DNA of 64,000 bases. It comes from an uncultured Allobosea sp. GTDB taxonomy: Bacteria; Pseudomonadota; Alphaproteobacteria; Rhizobiales; Beijerinckiaceae. The notes beneath the pieces were generated by a model. The model saw only the letters and a list, made by a program, of their open reading frames with translations. It was not told the origin of the DNA and did no database searches. The DNA is taken from positions 44,252 to 108,251 of the forward strand of contig NZ_CAMFKW010000014.1 in the NCBI RefSeq assembly GCF_945957345.1, written 5' to 3'. Every line of letters starts with the position of its first letter. The first letter of the stretch is position 1. Shown here piece after piece: positions 9,427-18,444 of the stretch. Made by a program: the position numbers and the translations under genes.

Positions 9427-10446
9427 ATGAAGAACTGGCTTGCTTCCTGCGTCATCGGCGCCTTTGCGCTCGCGCTTCCGGGCATCGCTCATGCGCAGAA
9501 GACGAAGGTGACGATCTACACCGCGCTGGAGAACGACCAGCTCGCACCGTTCAAATCCTCGATCGAGAAAGCCGTGCCCGAAGCGGAGGTCGTCTGGGTG
9601 CGTGACTCCACCGGCGTCATCACCGCCCGCTTCCTCGCCGAGAAGGACAATCCCCGCGCCGACATGGTGATGGGCCTGGCGGCGTCGAGCCTCTTGATGT
9701 TCGAGAAGGCGGGCCTGCTCGAAACCTACAAGCCCGCCGGCGCCGATGCGCTGAAGCCGGTCTTCCGCGATCCCAACAGCCCTTATACCTGGACCGGCAT
9801 GGACGCCTATCTCGGTGTCGTCTGCTATAATACGGCCGAGGCCAAGGGCGTGCCCGTTCCGACCTCCTGGAAGGACCTGCTCAACCCGGCCTTCAAGGGC
9901 AAGATCGTGATGCCGCATCCGGCTTCCTCCGGCACCGGCTACCTGATGGTCGCCGGCTGGCTGCAGAGCATGGGCGAGGCCGAGGGCTGGAAGTTCATGG
10001 ACGGGCTGCACGAGAATATCGGCGCCTACCTGCATTCGGGCTCGGCGCCCTGCGTCCAGGCGGCGCGCGGCGAGCGCACGATCGGTCTGGCGCTCGACAT
10101 GCGCGGCGCCTCCGAGAAGAGCAAGGGCGCACCGATCGAGGTCGTGATCCCGAAGGAGGGCGTGGGCTGGGAGATGGAAGCCAGCGCCATCGTCAAGGGT
10201 TCCAAGAACCTCGCGCTCGCCAAGAAGATCGCCGACTGGTCGACCACGAAGGACGCCAACGAGCTCTATTCGAAGACCTACGCGATCGTCGCGGCACCCG
10301 GCGTCGGCACCAAGCCGGCGAACTACCCCGCCAATGCCGAGGCTGGGATGATCAAGAACGATCTCGGCTGGATGGCCGATAACCGCGACCGCGTGCTCGC
10401 CGAATGGTCGAAGCGCTACGAGTCCAAGGCGGCGCCGAAGAACTGA
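9427..10446 (+). CDS. ABC transporter substrate-binding protein, 2-aminoethylphosphonate type
   Basis: Periplasmic binding protein of 339 aa with a clear signal peptide (hydrophobic core about residues 5-20, likely cleavage after AHA at 23). The mature protein starts with the TKVTIYTALE pattern of the Fe(III)/thiamine/AEP-type family. It is the first gene of an operon with an ATPase and a fused permease, next to phnWAY, matching the PhnS2/AepX-type AEP importers. A GC hairpin follows directly after the gene and probably makes expression of the binding protein exceed that of the membrane parts. Confidence 0.86.
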   Translation: MKNWLASCVIGAFALALPGIAHAQKTKVTIYTALENDQLAPFKSSIEKAVPEAEVVWVRDSTGVITARFLAEKDNPRADMVMGLAASSLLMFEKAGLLETYKPAGADALKPVFRDPNSPYTWTGMDAYLGVVCYNTAEAKGVPVPTSWKDLLNPAFKGKIVMPHPASSGTGYLMVAGWLQSMGEAEGWKFMDGLHENIGAYLHSGSAPCVQAARGERTIGLALDMRGASEKSKGAPIEVVIPKEGVGWEMEASAIVKGSKNLALAKKIADWSTTKDANELYSKTYAIVAAPGVGTKPANYPANAEAGMIKNDLGWMADNRDRVLAEWSKRYESKAAPKN

Positions 10447-10453
10447 GCCTCTG

Positions 10454-10489
10454 CCGTGCCGCCGCTCGTGTGAACGGCCGGCGGCACGG
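10454..10489 (+). promoter_or_regulatory. Intercistronic hairpin after the binding-protein gene
   Basis: An 11-bp perfect stem (CCGTGCCGCCG at 10454-10464 with its complement at 10479-10489) has no T-run after it. It lies 7 bases after the binding-protein stop and 75 bases before the ATPase gene. It is therefore likely an mRNA-stabilising or partly terminating structure rather than a full terminator. Confidence 0.7.
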
Positions 10490-10564
10490 TCCGTGCAAGA
10501 CGTAACGAGAAGTCCCGCCGCTGCCGCGGGACAGGTCTCTGCCCGTTCAGATGAAGGCCGGCCG

Positions 10565-11665
10565 ATGTCACAGCCCACGATGTCAAAGACTCCATTCCTC
10601 TCGATCCGCCAGGTCGCCAAGAATTTCGGCGCGTTCCGGGCGCTGCGCGACATCGACCTCGACATCCATCGCGGCGAATTCGTCTGCTTCCTCGGCCCCT
10701 CCGGCTGCGGCAAGACCACATTGCTGCGGGCGGTTGCCGGGCTCGATCTGCAGGACAGCGGCACCATTCATATGGGCGGGCGCGACGTCTCGCATGCCAG
10801 CCCCTCCGAGCGCGATTTCGGTATCGTCTTCCAGTCCTATGCGCTCTTTCCCAATCTCACCGTCGCCGACAATGTCGGCTACGGATTGGTCAATCGCCGG
10901 CGCTCCCGCGACGAGATCACCAAGCGCGTCAACGAGCTCCTCGCCCTCGTCGGCCTGCCGGACCAGGGCAAGAAATATCCGGTCCAGCTCTCGGGCGGGC
11001 AGCAGCAGCGCGTGGCACTGGCCCGCGCGCTCGCCACCTCGCCGGAGCTGCTGCTGCTCGACGAGCCGCTTTCGGCACTCGATGCCAAGGTCCGCATCCG
11101 CCTGCGCGACGAGATGCGCTCGCTGCAACAGCGGCTGGGCGTGACCACGATCATGGTGACGCATGATCAGGAGGAGGCACTCGCCATGGCCGACCGCATT
11201 GTGGTCATGCGCGACGGCGCGGTCGAGCAGGTCGGTTCGCCCGAGGAGATCTATCGCCGCCCGGCTACGCCCTTCGTCGCCGATTTCGTCGGGCATATGA
11301 CCTTCATGGACGCGATCGTCACCGGTCCCGGCAAGGTCCGCGTCGACGAACTCGACCTCGTCGTCGCCAATGCCGCGCCTTTCGCGGTCGGCACGCCGGT
11401 GAGGCTGGCGATGCGGCCCGAGGAGGTCCGCACCCGCGGTATCGGCGCGAACACGCCGAACCGCTTCGAGGCGACGATCGGGGACCTTGCCTTCCTCGGC
11501 TCCTTCTGTCGGGCGCATCTGGAGCCGACCGGCTCGCGAGCGACCCGGATCGCCGCCGATTTCTCGACCAATGCGATGCGCGACCTCGGCATCGTGCCGG
11601 GGCAGGTGCGTGCCGTCGCCTTTCCGCCGGAGGCCCTGCACGTCTTTGCCGGGGAGGGACGATGA
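10565..11665 (+). CDS. ABC transporter ATP-binding protein, AEP importer
   Basis: ATPase of about 366 aa. Walker A is GPSGCGKTT, the Q-loop FQSYALFP, the signature LSGGQQQR and Walker B LLLDEPLSALD. About 120 further residues form a TOBE-type regulatory domain, as in the PotA/FbpC class. The start at 10565 is preferred over the frame opening at 10493 because a GAAGG ribosome site sits at 10552-10556 and the first 24 codons of the longer frame are not family-like. Its stop overlaps the permease start as ATGA. Confidence 0.92.
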   Translation: MSQPTMSKTPFLSIRQVAKNFGAFRALRDIDLDIHRGEFVCFLGPSGCGKTTLLRAVAGLDLQDSGTIHMGGRDVSHASPSERDFGIVFQSYALFPNLTVADNVGYGLVNRRRSRDEITKRVNELLALVGLPDQGKKYPVQLSGGQQQRVALARALATSPELLLLDEPLSALDAKVRIRLRDEMRSLQQRLGVTTIMVTHDQEEALAMADRIVVMRDGAVEQVGSPEEIYRRPATPFVADFVGHMTFMDAIVTGPGKVRVDELDLVVANAAPFAVGTPVRLAMRPEEVRTRGIGANTPNRFEATIGDLAFLGSFCRAHLEPTGSRATRIAADFSTNAMRDLGIVPGQVRAVAFPPEALHVFAGEGR

Positions 11666-13377
11666 GCGATCTGGCGCGACCCCTGACGATGACCGATGCG
11701 CCCGTGAAAGTCTCGGCGCCGCGGATCAGCGAGCGCCATGTCGCCGGCGCGCTGATCCTGGCGCTCTGCGCGGTACTGGTCCTGATCATCGCCCTGCCAC
11801 TCTGGGCACTGCTCTCCAAGAGCCTGGAAAACACGGACGGGAAATTCGTCGGGCTCGCCAATTTCGTCAGCTATGCGACGACGCCCTCGCTGTTCTACTC
11901 GCTGCTCAACAGCCTGCTCGTCGCTGGCGTCACGACGGTGATCGTCGTGCCGCTGGCCTTTCTCTACGCCTATGCGCTGCGCCGCAGCTGCATCCCGGCC
12001 AAGGGCGCCTTCTATGCGGCGGCGATGATCCCCGTCTTCGCGCCCTCGCTGCTGTCTGGCCTCGCGCTGATCTATCTCTTCGGCAACCAGGGCATCCTGA
12101 AATCCTGGATGATGGGCGCCTCGCTCTATGGCCCCATCGGCATCATCGCCGCCGAGGTGCTCTACTGCTTCCCCCATGCGATGCTGATCCTCGTCACGGC
12201 GCTAGCCCTCTCGGACGGGCGCCTGCGTGAGGCGGCGGATGCGATGGGCACCTCGCGCTGGCGCATCTTCCACACGATCACCCTGCCGGGCGCGCGCTAT
12301 GGCGTGATCAGCGCGACCTTCGTCGTCTTCACGCTGGTCATCACCGATTTCGGTATTCCCAAGGTGATCGGCGGGCAGTTCAGCGTGCTGGCGACCGATG
12401 CCTACCGGCAGGTTGTCGGCCAGCAGAATTTCCCGATGGGCGCCGTCGTTGGCATCATCCTGCTGGTGCCGGCCGTGCTCGCCTTCTTCGTCGACCGCGT
12501 CGTGCAGCGGCGCCAGAGCGCGATGCTCTCCGCCCGCGCCGTGCCTTACGTCCCGCGCGCCGACAAGCGCCGCGACCTCGCGCTACTCGGCTTCGTCAGC
12601 CTGATCGCGCTCGCCATCGTCGGTCCTTACGCGATCGCCTTCTGGGGCTCCTTCGTCAAATACTGGCCCTACAACCTGTCGCTGACACTGAGCAATTACG
12701 ACTTCGCGCAGGTCGAGCCCGACGGCTGGGGCACTTACGCCAACTCGCTGATGCTGGCCTCGCTGACGGCGGTGATCGGCACGGCGTTGATCTTCACCGG
12801 CGCCTATCTGATCGAGAAGGTGAAGCTCTTCCCGCGCCTGCGTGCCTTCGCCCAGTTTCTCGCGATGCTGCCGATGGCGGTGCCCGGCCTTGTGCTCGGC
12901 CTCGGCTATGTCTTCTTCTACAATGCCGGCTGGAACCCGCTCGGCTTCCTCTATGGGACGTTGACGATCCTCGTGATCAATACGATCGCGCATTTCTACA
13001 CGGTCGGGCATATCACGGCCCTGACCAGCCTGAAGCAGCTCGACGGCGAGTTCGAGTCGGTTTCTGCCTCGCTCAAGGTGCCGTTCTGGTCGACCTTCCG
13101 TCGGGTGACCGCACCGATCTGCCTGCCGGCGATCCTCGACATCGCCGTCTATGTCTTCGTCAACGCGCTGACCACGGTCTCGGCGGTGATCTTCCTCTAC
13201 GGGGCTGACACCAAGCTCGCCTCGATCGCCATCGTCCATATGGACGAGGCCGGCGCCATGGCCTCCGCCGCGGGCATGGCCAGCATCATCATGGCGACCG
13301 CCATCGCCGTGAAGCTGCTCCATGTCGGCCTCGACCAACTGGTCTTCGGGCGCCTGCAGCAATGGCGCCAGCGCTAG
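11662..13377 (+). CDS. ABC transporter permease, fused two-domain, AEP importer
   Basis: Inner-membrane permease of 571 aa carrying two BPD_transp_1 domains in tandem, about 12 membrane helices. The ATPase-docking EAA loops are near residue 190 (EAADAMGTSRWRIFHT) and in the second half near 465. The fused form is usual for Fe(III)- and AEP-type importers. ATGA overlap with the ATPase gene and a one-base gap to the metallophosphoesterase gene indicate one transcript. Confidence 0.92.
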   Translation: MSDLARPLTMTDAPVKVSAPRISERHVAGALILALCAVLVLIIALPLWALLSKSLENTDGKFVGLANFVSYATTPSLFYSLLNSLLVAGVTTVIVVPLAFLYAYALRRSCIPAKGAFYAAAMIPVFAPSLLSGLALIYLFGNQGILKSWMMGASLYGPIGIIAAEVLYCFPHAMLILVTALALSDGRLREAADAMGTSRWRIFHTITLPGARYGVISATFVVFTLVITDFGIPKVIGGQFSVLATDAYRQVVGQQNFPMGAVVGIILLVPAVLAFFVDRVVQRRQSAMLSARAVPYVPRADKRRDLALLGFVSLIALAIVGPYAIAFWGSFVKYWPYNLSLTLSNYDFAQVEPDGWGTYANSLMLASLTAVIGTALIFTGAYLIEKVKLFPRLRAFAQFLAMLPMAVPGLVLGLGYVFFYNAGWNPLGFLYGTLTILVINTIAHFYTVGHITALTSLKQLDGEFESVSASLKVPFWSTFRRVTAPICLPAILDIAVYVFVNALTTVSAVIFLYGADTKLASIAIVHMDEAGAMASAAGMASIIMATAIAVKLLHVGLDQLVFGRLQQWRQR

Positions 13378-13378
13378 G

Positions 13379-14119
13379 ATGTCGAGTGTGCGTCTGGGCG
13401 TGATCGCCGACATCCACGGCAACCTGCCCGCGCTCGAAGCGGTGCTGGCGCGGCTCGACGCCCTCGCGCCGGATCACATCGTCAATCTCGGCGACTGCGC
13501 TTCCGGCCCGCTCTGGCCGGTCGAGACGACAGCACTGCTGAGATCGCGCACGATGAGCCATATCCGGGGCAATCACGACCGGGCGATGGGCGCGGCCTCG
13601 CCGGAAGGGCTCGGCGCTTCCGACAGCTACGCCTGGCAGGCTCTCGCGCCGGAAGCTCGCGCCTGGCTCGCGGGCCTGCCGGCTGGGATCACGGTCGAAG
13701 GCGCGCTCTGCTTCCACGCCTGTCCCGGCAACGACTCCGCTTATCTGATGGAAGAGGTTCAGAACGGCCATCTTGCGCCGTCACCGATCGCCACGATCGA
13801 GCAGCGTCTCGCCGGGCGGACGGCGCCATTGATGCTCTGTGGGCACAGCCATCTGCCGCGTGCCGCGCGGTTGAGTTCCGGCGTGATCGTGCTCAATCCC
13901 GGTAGTGTCGGCAATCCGGCTTATCGCGACACGAACCCGGCCCATGTCTCCGAAAGCGGCATGCCCCACGCCCGCTTCGCCGTGGTGACGCTCGGGGCTG
14001 AGATCGCGGTCGAGCATCACCTCGTCGCCTATGATTGGGAACGCGCGGCGCGGCGTGCCGAGGATAACGGGCGGGCTGACTGGGCCTATGCCTTGCGGAC
14101 GGGAAGGGCGCTGCCCTAG
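13379..14119 (+). CDS. Metallophosphoesterase in the AEP importer operon
   Basis: Calcineurin-like metallophosphoesterase of 246 aa. The metal-site motifs appear in order: VIADIHGN, NLGDC, IRGNHDR and CGHSHLPR. It starts one base after the permease stop, so it is translationally coupled to AEP uptake. Family members (YfcE/YmdB type) split phosphomono- or diesters. Its position suggests release of phosphate or alcohol from a phosphonate ester after uptake, but no substrate can be read from the sequence. The in-frame ATG at 13322 lies inside the permease gene and is rejected as start. Confidence 0.83.
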   Translation: MSSVRLGVIADIHGNLPALEAVLARLDALAPDHIVNLGDCASGPLWPVETTALLRSRTMSHIRGNHDRAMGAASPEGLGASDSYAWQALAPEARAWLAGLPAGITVEGALCFHACPGNDSAYLMEEVQNGHLAPSPIATIEQRLAGRTAPLMLCGHSHLPRAARLSSGVIVLNPGSVGNPAYRDTNPAHVSESGMPHARFAVVTLGAEIAVEHHLVAYDWERAARRAEDNGRADWAYALRTGRALP

Positions 14120-14124
14120 CGCCG

Positions 14125-14994
14125 TCAGCCGCGCAGGGACTGCGCCAGCGCGAAGAAGGCCTGGATCGCCTTGCTGTTGCGGCGCTCATGCAGGCAGATC
14201 AGCTTCTCGTGCATCGGGAGCGTCGGCCCCTCAAGTGGGATGCGGACGAGCCTTGGATCATCCTCGCCGAACTCGGCTGCCGAGACGAAGCCGACCCCGC
14301 CGCCCGCCGCCACGATGGCCCGCACCGCCTCGCGCCCCTCGGCCTCGATCGCGTAGCTCAGCGCGATGCCCCGTTCCGACGCGCGCTGTTCGAGCAATTG
14401 CCGCGTGCGCGACCCGCGCTCGCGCATGACCAGTGGCCAACTCGCCAGCTCTTGCAGCGAAAGCGCTGAGCGCGCCGCGGCCGGATGACCTTTGGCGGCA
14501 AAGGCGATGATCGGGGAGACGTTGAGCGGCAGAACTTCGAAGGGCCGCTCGTCGGCGAGTTCGCCGAGGACGCCGATCTCGGCATCGTAGCCGATCAGCG
14601 TCTCGACAATGCTGCCGGTATTGCCCTGCGCGATCGAGATCTGGATGCCGGGATGGCGCGCGCGGAAGGCGGTGAGCACATCGAGCACGTGATGCACGGA
14701 ATCGGCGACGATCCTGAGTGCGCCTGTCCGCAGCGAGCGCTCCTCTTGCAAAAGCTCCAGCGCCTCGCCTTCGGCCCCGAACAGGCGATGCGTGACGGAG
14801 AGCAGCCTCTGCCCCGCCGGGGTCAGGACGACCTGGCGATGGCGGCGGCTGAACAGCGCGACATCGTATTCCTCCTCCAGCTTCCGGACTTGGTCCGAGA
14901 TCGCCGGCTGGGTGAGGTTGAGCGCGAGCGCCGCCTTCGAGAAACCACCGGACAGCGCGACCTGATGGAAGGCACGAAGCTGGACATGGCGCAT
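14125..14994 (-). CDS. LysR-family regulator, second of the phosphonate island
   Basis: LysR-type regulator of 289 aa. The N-terminal helix-turn-helix lies around FSKAALALNLTQPAISDQVR (residues about 18-37); the effector-binding domain begins near 90. It shares the overall pattern of the regulator at 4470, including a helix-turn-helix followed by an RQV-LTP-GQ segment, so the two may be paralogues. It is convergent with the metallophosphoesterase gene (5-base gap) and divergent from the PbfA-like gene, which it most likely controls. Confidence 0.88.
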   Translation of the reverse strand: MRHVQLRAFHQVALSGGFSKAALALNLTQPAISDQVRKLEEEYDVALFSRRHRQVVLTPAGQRLLSVTHRLFGAEGEALELLQEERSLRTGALRIVADSVHHVLDVLTAFRARHPGIQISIAQGNTGSIVETLIGYDAEIGVLGELADERPFEVLPLNVSPIIAFAAKGHPAAARSALSLQELASWPLVMRERGSRTRQLLEQRASERGIALSYAIEAEGREAVRAIVAAGGGVGFVSAAEFGEDDPRLVRIPLEGPTLPMHEKLICLHERRNSKAIQAFFALAQSLRG

Positions 14995-15030
14995 GGTGGG
15001 CGAAGCCTCGTAGAGACGATGCAGAACGAT

Positions 15031-15066
15031 ATCGCTGAAATTTATACTTGGATATGAAATAGCGAT
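15031..15066. promoter_or_regulatory. Candidate LysR site upstream of the PbfA-like gene
   Basis: The AT-rich divergent gap holds a wide dyad, ATCGCT (15031-15036) and AGCGAT (15061-15066), around TTATAC and GATATG boxes. It is a reasonable place for a LysR operator and the promoter of the lyase gene, but the symmetry is only at the ends. Confidence 0.35.
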
Positions 15067-15137
15067 TTTTCAGATCAATGCGGCGCAGGCATTGTGACCT
15101 TCGACAGCGCCCGACAGGCGCGAACCGAGGCTCTTCC

Positions 15138-16499
15138 ATGCGCGCCGAAACCGCCGCCATCGTCCATACCGAAGGCGAATCCAACACATCCGCTGCCCGC
15201 AGCGACTGGTCGGCCGGGATCGGCGATGCCGGAACCCGCGAATTGCTCGCGCGCGACTCCGCAGTCTTCCTGCACCAGAGCCTGTCGAGCCCCTGTCTCA
15301 CCGCCATAGCCAAGGCGGAGGGCATCTGGATCGAGGATACGATGGGGCGCCGCTACATGGATTTCCATGGCAACAGCGTCCACCATATCGGCTATGGCCA
15401 CCCGCGCCTGAAGGAGGCGATCAAGGCGCAGCTGGACGATCTCTGTTTCGCGCCACGCCGCTTCACCTGCGAGCCGGCCGTCGAACTCGCCGAGACGCTC
15501 GGGCGGCTGGCGCCGGGCGATCTCGGCAAGGTGCTTTTCACCACCGGCGGTTCGGACGCGATCGAGGTGGCGCTCAGGCTCGCCCGCGCCGCGACCGGCC
15601 GCTTCAAGACGCTCTCATTCTGGGATGCCTTCCATGGCGCGGGCTTCGGCGCCTCCAGCGTCGGCGGTGAGGCGACTTTCCGCTCCGGCATCGCCGGGCC
15701 GCTCCTGCCGGGTGCCGAGCATGTTGCGCCCTGGGGCACCCGCAACTGCGCCTATGGCCATGATAATCTGGAGGATTCGGCGCGTGCCTGCGCCCGCATG
15801 ATCTCCTATGTGCTGGCGCGGGAGGGTGATGTCGCGGCTGTTGTCGCCGAGCCGATGCGGGCGACGCCTTATCCGCCGGCGCCCGGCTTCTGGAAGAGCG
15901 TGCGCGAGGCCTGCGACCGGCATGGCACGTTGCTGATCTTCGACGAGATACCGACCGGGCTCGGCAAGACCGGACGCTTCTTCGCCCATGAGCATGACGA
16001 GGTGCAGCCCGACATGGTCGTGCTCGGCAAGGCGCTGGGCGGCGGCATCCTGCCGATCGCCGCGGTTATCGCGCGGCGCGATCTCGATGTCGCCGGCGGC
16101 TACGCGATCGGCCACTACACCCATGAGAAGAACCCGGTCACGACCCGCGCGGCGCTGACCACGATCAACATCATCCGCGAGGAGGGGCTGACCGAGCGCG
16201 CAGCCGAACTCGGCGCCTATGCGATGGAGCGCCTGCGGAATTTCGGCGCGAGCTGCCCGGCCGTCGGCGACGTGCGCGGACGTGGCCTGCTCTTCGGTGT
16301 TGAACTGGTCTCGGATCGCGATGCCTGGGCTCCGGACAACGCCTTGGCCGAGCGGGTCTATTACCGCTGCCTGGAAGCCGGGCTCAGCTTCAAGATCAGC
16401 CAGGGCAATGTGCTGACCCTGTCGCCGCCGATGATGATCGCGCGGGCCGATCTCGAACGCGCGCTCGGCATCGTCGAGCAGGCGATCCTGGCCGGCTGA
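15138..16499 (+). CDS. pbfA: Class III aminotransferase-fold enzyme, probable (R)-1-hydroxy-2-aminoethylphosphonate ammonia-lyase
   Basis: PLP enzyme of 453 aa. It has the MDFHGN segment near residue 74, FTTGGSDA, the IFDEIPTGLG aspartate, and the PLP lysine in VVLGKALGGG near residue 298. Proteins of this type beside phnW were shown to be PbfA, which eliminates ammonia from (R)-1-hydroxy-AEP to give phosphonoacetaldehyde and so feeds the PhnY-PhnA branch. The assignment rests on class, context and remembered motifs; a plain omega-transaminase is the alternative. The start at 15138 is used because GAGG lies 7 bases upstream and the first 20 codons of the longer frame are arginine-rich and unlike the family. 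Confidence 0.72.
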   Translation: MRAETAAIVHTEGESNTSAARSDWSAGIGDAGTRELLARDSAVFLHQSLSSPCLTAIAKAEGIWIEDTMGRRYMDFHGNSVHHIGYGHPRLKEAIKAQLDDLCFAPRRFTCEPAVELAETLGRLAPGDLGKVLFTTGGSDAIEVALRLARAATGRFKTLSFWDAFHGAGFGASSVGGEATFRSGIAGPLLPGAEHVAPWGTRNCAYGHDNLEDSARACARMISYVLAREGDVAAVVAEPMRATPYPPAPGFWKSVREACDRHGTLLIFDEIPTGLGKTGRFFAHEHDEVQPDMVVLGKALGGGILPIAAVIARRDLDVAGGYAIGHYTHEKNPVTTRAALTTINIIREEGLTERAAELGAYAMERLRNFGASCPAVGDVRGRGLLFGVELVSDRDAWAPDNALAERVYYRCLEAGLSFKISQGNVLTLSPPMMIARADLERALGIVEQAILAG

Positions 16500-16510
16500 G
16501 GGGAGGGGTG

Positions 16511-17521
16511 ATGAAGGCTGTCCGCACCGACCGGGAACTGGAGTGCCCGGAGATCGATGACGGCTTGCGTGCGCGGGGCGTCGAACTCGTCACGCTGCCC
16601 GACGGGATTTCCGAGGAGGCGCTGACGCGGGAGGTCGCCGACGCCGACCTCCTGCTGATGTGCTACACCCCGGTCACCGCGCGCGTGATAGCCGCCGCGC
16701 CCAAGCTCAAGGGCATCGTCAAATACGGCGTCGGCATCGACGCGATCGATATCCCCGCTGCGATCGCGCGCGGCATCCCCGTGGTCAACGTGCCCGAATA
16801 TGCCGAGGAGACGGTCGCCGAAGGCGCTTTCGCCCTGATGATCGCGCTGGCGAAGCGCCTGCCGGAGATCGGCGACGCCATGCAGAGCGAGGGCTGGATT
16901 TGGCCGGCTGCACGCTGGCTAGGCCGTGACATTTCTGGCGCGACGTTAGGGCTGGTCGGCACCGGTAAGATCGGGCGCAGCATGGCGCGGATGGCGGGGC
17001 AGGGGTTCCGGGCGCGCGTCCTCGGCTACGATCCGCATGTCGATGCCGCGACGATGGCGGCAGCCGGGATCGAGAAGGTCGACGACCTCCACGCGATGCT
17101 CAGGCAATGCGATCTGGTCTCGCTGCACAGCGTGCTGAACAACGCGACCCGTCATATCATCGGCCGGGCCGAGTTGGCCTGCCTCAGGCCGGATACGATC
17201 CTCGTCAACGTCTCGCGCGGCGCGCTGATCGACGAGGCGGCGCTGGTCGAGGCGGTGCTGGCGGGCAAGCTCGGCGGCGTCGGGCTCGATGTCTATAGCC
17301 AGGAGCCGCTCGCCCGACAGGGCCATCCGCTCAGCCCGCTCTTCGGCCGCGACGACGTCATCCTGTTCCCGCACCTGACCTTCTTCACGGTCGAGGCGAT
17401 GCGGCGGCTTTCGGACGACACGCTGGCGCGCTGCTTCGAAATCCTCGACGGCAAGCCGGTCCAGATCCGCTCCCACGACCCGCGCCTGCGGGCGCAGGCG
17501 CGGAACGTGATCTTCGCCTGA
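16511..17521 (+). CDS. D-2-hydroxyacid dehydrogenase (phosphoglycerate dehydrogenase-like)
   Basis: NAD(P)-dependent D-2-hydroxyacid dehydrogenase of 336 aa. The Rossmann motif is LGLVGTGKIG near residue 149. The catalytic Arg lies in NVSRGALID, the Glu follows, and the His sits in LFPHLTFFT. It starts 11 bases after the PbfA-like stop, with a GGGAGGGG ribosome site, so the two are one operon. It does not look like phosphite dehydrogenase PtxD. A hydroxy- or oxo-phosphonate is an attractive substrate, by context only. The stop is 2 bases from the convergent purU. Confidence 0.85.
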   Translation: MKAVRTDRELECPEIDDGLRARGVELVTLPDGISEEALTREVADADLLLMCYTPVTARVIAAAPKLKGIVKYGVGIDAIDIPAAIARGIPVVNVPEYAEETVAEGAFALMIALAKRLPEIGDAMQSEGWIWPAARWLGRDISGATLGLVGTGKIGRSMARMAGQGFRARVLGYDPHVDAATMAAAGIEKVDDLHAMLRQCDLVSLHSVLNNATRHIIGRAELACLRPDTILVNVSRGALIDEAALVEAVLAGKLGGVGLDVYSQEPLARQGHPLSPLFGRDDVILFPHLTFFTVEAMRRLSDDTLARCFEILDGKPVQIRSHDPRLRAQARNVIFA

Positions 17522-17523
17522 AC

Positions 17524-18429
17524 CTATCGGAAGATCACCGTTCGGCGCCCGGCCAGCATCACCCGGCGCTCGATGTGGAGCCTCAGCGCCCGCGCCAGCA
17601 CCACCGCCTCGATATCGCGCCCGGCGTCGACCAGATCGTCCGGCGCCAGCGAGTGATCGGCGCGGCCGACGTCCTGGTCGATGATCGGGCCTTCGTCGAG
17701 ATCGGGCGTGACGTAATGGGCGGTCGCGCCGATCAGCTTCACGCCGCGATCGTAGGCCTGGTGATAGGGCTTGGCACCCTTGAAGCTCGGCAGGAACGAG
17801 TGGTGGATATTGATCGCCCGCCCGTCCAGCGCCCGGCAGAGATCGTTCGACAGCACCTGCATGTAGCGTGCGAGCACGACCAGCGATGAATTCGTCTCCG
17901 CGACGATCTCGAGCAGGCGCGCTTCCTGTTCCGCCTTGGTCGCTGGCGTAACCGGCAAGTAGTGGAAGGGGATGCCGTAGCTCTTGGCCAGCGCCTCGAA
18001 ATCACGGTGATTGGAGACGATCGCCGGGATTTCGATGTTGAGATTGCCGGTCGCCTGCCGGAACAGCAGGTCGTTCAGGCAATGGCCGAAGCGCGAAACC
18101 ATCAGGAGCACGCGCGCCGGGGCGGCAGCGTCGATCGCGTCCCAATCCATGCGGAAGGTGCCGGCGATGCCATCGAATTCGCGCTCGAACGCGGCCTCGT
18201 CGAAGCGCTCGCCGGTCGCGAAGGCGACGCGCATGAAGAAGCGGCCGTCGCGCGGATCGCTGAACTGTGCACTCTCCAGGATGTTGCAGCCATGGCGGTA
18301 GAGCACGCCGCTGACGGCATGGACGATACCCGGCCGGTCCTCGCAGGATAGCGTCAGGATGCGGTCGGGCTTCTGCACCTTGAAGTCCCGCCCCGGAGCC
18401 GGGGCGTGCGCGGGATGGGCCTCTGTCAT
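17524..18429 (-). CDS. purU: Formyltetrahydrofolate deformylase
   Basis: Releases formate and tetrahydrofolate from 10-formyl-THF; 301 aa. An N-terminal ACT domain (LSCEDRPGIVHAVSGVLY, residues about 26-43) precedes a formyltransferase-like catalytic domain. The catalytic Asn-His pair lies in NIHHSFLPSF and the Asp in TPDLDEGPI. It follows the folate-domain flavoprotein gene by 15 bases on the same strand. This is the pairing seen in glycine betaine, dimethylglycine and sarcosine degradation, where PurU recycles the folate-bound one-carbon unit. Confidence 0.93.
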   Translation of the reverse strand: MTEAHPAHAPAPGRDFKVQKPDRILTLSCEDRPGIVHAVSGVLYRHGCNILESAQFSDPRDGRFFMRVAFATGERFDEAAFEREFDGIAGTFRMDWDAIDAAAPARVLLMVSRFGHCLNDLLFRQATGNLNIEIPAIVSNHRDFEALAKSYGIPFHYLPVTPATKAEQEARLLEIVAETNSSLVVLARYMQVLSNDLCRALDGRAINIHHSFLPSFKGAKPYHQAYDRGVKLIGATAHYVTPDLDEGPIIDQDVGRADHSLAPDDLVDAGRDIEAVVLARALRLHIERRVMLAGRRTVIFR

Positions 18430-18444
18430 GGTCTCGCTTCCCCG

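Noticed and set aside
16511..17521. Phosphite dehydrogenase PtxD
   Set aside because: Same superfamily and tempting context, but the sequence around the active site does not resemble PtxD as I remember it, and no other phosphite genes are present.
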